Shown here in pieces: positions 33,149-35,126 of a DNA stretch of 35,126 nucleotides. Position numbers and translations under genes: made by a program. The notes under the pieces were generated by a model, which did not search any database, was not told the DNA's origin, and saw only the letters and a program-made list of their open reading frames with translations. Position 1 is the stretch's first letter. Each line of letters opens with the position of its first letter. Location of the stretch: contig JAPLKC010000104.1 of NCBI GenBank assembly GCA_026388255.1, positions 1 through 35,126 on the forward strand. The letters run 5' to 3'. The DNA comes from Pseudomonadota bacterium. GTDB lineage: Bacteria > Desulfobacterota > Syntrophorhabdia > Syntrophorhabdales > Syntrophorhabdaceae.

Positions 33149-33616
33149 ATGAATAAGGTGCTGAATTCATTTATTGGTTTTATAGTATTGGCGGGTTTCC
33201 TATGTATTGCTAATGTCTGTCTTGGCGTAACCCTCATTACGCCTGAAGAAGCTGCACGGCCAGACAAACCTGTTGTAACTTCAAGAGGAATAGACATACT
33301 GCAATCCGGGGATGACGGACCAGTGGTCAGGATACTTGCCCCCAAACAGTATGAGACCCTCCAAACCCCTGTTGGCATGGAAGTTGTTTTTGAGGCGACT
33401 CCTGATAAGACCATAGATTACGAAACCTTGACGATTAAGTACCTTAAGCTTATATCAATTGATATCACTGACAGACTTAAACCTTTTTTAAAAAATAACA
33501 GGCTCCTTGCCACCGGTGTCTGTGTACCGCAAGGCAAACACCGCCTCCAATTATCAATAGCCTATGTCTCAGGAGAAAAAACAACAATGGACATCGTTCT
33601 AAAGGTGGACAGGTAA
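33149..33616 (+). CDS. Secreted protein of unknown family
   Basis: The protein has 155 residues. Residues 1-25 are a Sec signal peptide (MNKVLNSFIGFIVLAGFLCI, with ANVCLG before cleavage). The mature part starts with TLITPEEAARPDKP and continues as mostly beta-strand sequence (GPVVRILAPKQYETLQTPVGMEVVFEATPDKTIDYETLTIKYLKLISIDITDR), like an Ig-like or carboxypeptidase-regulatory beta-sandwich. I do not recognise the family. AGGGAGGCGGAT gives ATG 33149. It lies between the OmpA remnant and the CHAT lipoprotein on the same strand, so it likely belongs to that envelope cluster. Confidence 0.8.
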   Translation: MNKVLNSFIGFIVLAGFLCIANVCLGVTLITPEEAARPDKPVVTSRGIDILQSGDDGPVVRILAPKQYETLQTPVGMEVVFEATPDKTIDYETLTIKYLKLISIDITDRLKPFLKNNRLLATGVCVPQGKHRLQLSIAYVSGEKTTMDIVLKVDR

Positions 33617-33736
33617 TGCATATACATAGCTTATGGGCAACAAGAGAGCAGATAAGATGTGATAGTTTGATTGTACCAACTAATGGAAGCTGCAGTAATG
33701 ATCGTTCATTGGAGAACTTGCGGAGAAGGGGGCATC

Positions 33737-35126
33737 GTGAAAGATAATACCAATGAATTTGTGTCAAAAATCCTTGCTATTGCTCTTGTAACAGGCGCTT
33801 TGGCCGGATGTGCAGATGGGGTAATAAGAGTGTCTTATAAAGCTGTCACTCTGTCCGCGCAAGGCTATTATGATAAGGCGCTGCCCCTTGCACAAGAATC
33901 TCTTGCAATTCGCGAGCAAACCCTCGGCCCTGATCATCCCGATACCGCAAAATCCCTCAACAACCTGGCAGAAATCTACCGATCAATCGGCCGCTATACG
34001 GAAGCAGAACCCCTCTATAAGCGGTCACTGGCAATCAGCGAGAAAGCCCTTGGTCCCTATCATCCTGATACTGCCGGTTCCCTCAACAACCTGGCATTCA
34101 TCTACAACTCGACCGGCCGCTACGCAGAAGCAGAAACCTTCTATAAGCGCGCGCTTGCTATCTGCGAGAAAATTCTCGGCCCCGATCATCCCGATACCGC
34201 CCGATCCCTCACCAATCTGGCCGGGCTTTACCTCGATTCAGGAAGGTTCGACGAGGGATATGTAATATTCAAGAAACAGAATAGTCCATATGGCCTCGGC
34301 AAATACTATCTCCTCAAAAAGGACTACTCCAGTGCGCAAAGGGAATTTGCCCGCTCTCTTTCCTATACAAGGAAGATGGGGCAGCCCCATTTCCTCATCG
34401 CTGACCACACCGGCCTTGGCCTTTCCTATGAAGGCATGGGCGATTATGTCAAGGCAAAGGAACGCTTCCGTGAAGCCATAAACCTCACCGAATCCCAATG
34501 GAAGACCCTTGCCCCCGAGGTAAAGAAAGACTTCCTCACTGCACAGACAGGTGCAGGATTTACCCGTATGGACGCCTACGAAGGTCTTATCCGTGTCCTT
34601 GTCAAAGAAAAAAGTCAGGGCTATGGCAAGGAATCTTTCGTTGTCGCAGAGAAGGTGAAAGGAAGGCTCTTCTTAGAGATGCTTGCTACCCGCGAGGCAA
34701 AAGGAAAGACCAGGGAGGATGAGACGGTTCTTAAGAAAGACATGGAATATCAATGGGAGTTGATGAGGCTGCACAAACAGCTTGAAGCGGAGACAGAAGC
34801 AGATCAGATTTCCGAGGAAACAAGAAATGCTCTCTCCGCAAAAGAAAAAGAATACTCCACCTTCATCGAAGAAGTGAAACTGAAAGGTGGAGAACTTGCC
34901 TCCCTCATCACCGCTGACCCCATAGGTATTCCGGCTCTCCAGTCCCTCCTTGACCCCTCAACGACTCTTCTCGAATACTTTACGGGTAAAGAGGCTACCT
35001 ATGCCTGGCTTGTCACGAAGAATGATATTAAAGTCTACGAGATACCAATAACAGAGAAAGACCTGAAAGAGAAGGTGGATACCCTCCTTTTACCCAACAT
35101 ATCCAACAAATCCCGGCGACCCATGC
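33737..35126 (+). CDS. TPR-CHAT lipoprotein (3' end beyond the window)
   Basis: A GTG start at 33737 (preceded by GGAGAAGGGGG) opens a frame that is still open at the last base (463 codons). Residues 1-25 are a lipoprotein signal peptide ending in the lipobox LAGC with Cys25. Three 42-residue tetratricopeptide repeats follow at 46-87, 88-129 and 130-171, with the pattern LGPxHPDTAxSLNNLAxIY; a fourth and fifth degenerate unit continue to about 240. From about residue 400, TTLLEYFTGKEATYAWLVTKNDIKVYEIPI is the start of a CHAT (caspase HetF-associated with TPR) domain. The catalytic His and Cys should lie past the window. CHAT proteins are caspase-like proteases; a lipoprotein version would act in the periplasm or at the outer membrane. 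Confidence 0.9.
   Translation, partial: MKDNTNEFVSKILAIALVTGALAGCADGVIRVSYKAVTLSAQGYYDKALPLAQESLAIREQTLGPDHPDTAKSLNNLAEIYRSIGRYTEAEPLYKRSLAISEKALGPYHPDTAGSLNNLAFIYNSTGRYAEAETFYKRALAICEKILGPDHPDTARSLTNLAGLYLDSGRFDEGYVIFKKQNSPYGLGKYYLLKKDYSSAQREFARSLSYTRKMGQPHFLIADHTGLGLSYEGMGDYVKAKERFREAINLTESQWKTLAPEVKKDFLTAQTGAGFTRMDAYEGLIRVLVKEKSQGYGKESFVVAEKVKGRLFLEMLATREAKGKTREDETVLKKDMEYQWELMRLHKQLEAETEADQISEETRNALSAKEKEYSTFIEEVKLKGGELASLITADPIGIPALQSLLDPSTTLLEYFTGKEATYAWLVTKNDIKVYEIPITEKDLKEKVDTLLLPNISNKSRRPM

Overview
The window looks like chromosome from a strictly anaerobic, Gram-negative deltaproteobacterium (Desulfobacterota), most likely a syntroph-like fatty or aromatic acid degrader of the Syntrophorhabdus/Syntrophus type. 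The support is an activator ATPase of the benzoyl-CoA reductase/2-hydroxyacyl-CoA dehydratase family, an acyl-CoA dehydrogenase, a 3-hydroxyacyl-CoA dehydrogenase and a family-I CoA-transferase without respiratory genes, next to a bacterial housekeeping block (purA, tRNA-Ser, SRP RNA, dnaX, ybaB, recR). The taxonomic call is inference; no rRNA or other decisive marker is present.

Layout. 1-7.8 kb is an accessory region: the tail of an upstream gene, a small zinc-ribbon membrane protein, a RHH/MazF toxin-antitoxin pair, a methyltransferase, an integral membrane acyltransferase, a PfkB-type sugar kinase, a TetR regulator divergent from a class-3 aldehyde dehydrogenase with two palindromic operators between them, and a VapBC pair. 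Both toxin-antitoxin pairs are followed by similar TAAC...GTTR dyad elements that resemble integron attC sites. 7.9-12.2 kb holds an exported YtcJ-type amidohydrolase flanked by short direct repeats, gene debris, a Pif1-like helicase with a C-terminal WYL domain, and a small unknown gene. 12.4-14.7 kb holds a CheV protein and a convergent soluble PAS histidine kinase. 15-20 kb holds a CoA-transferase, a metallophosphoesterase, a YajD-like HNH protein and Tex.

20.1-24.6 kb is the metabolic core: a minus-strand operon (acyl-CoA dehydrogenase, biotin carrier, activator ATPase) with a clear promoter and a perfect terminator, divergent from an MBL-fold hydrolase and a 3-hydroxybutyryl-CoA dehydrogenase. 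Together with the CoA-transferase these fit CoA-thioester beta-oxidation chemistry. 24.7-31.3 kb is housekeeping: a Tim44-domain membrane protein, purA, tRNA-Ser(GGA), small SRP RNA, dnaX, ybaB, recR and a transaldolase-like gene, with heptanucleotide minisatellites in the intergenic spaces.

31.4-35.1 kb is the least ordinary part: a strong promoter drives an ECF sigma factor that has its own N-terminal membrane segment, overlapped by its zinc-type anti-sigma factor, followed by the broken end of an OmpA-family gene, a secreted protein of unknown family, and a TPR-CHAT lipoprotein (a caspase-like family) that runs off the window. It reads as an envelope-signal sensing module with an exported CHAT protein and is my best candidate for an undescribed system.
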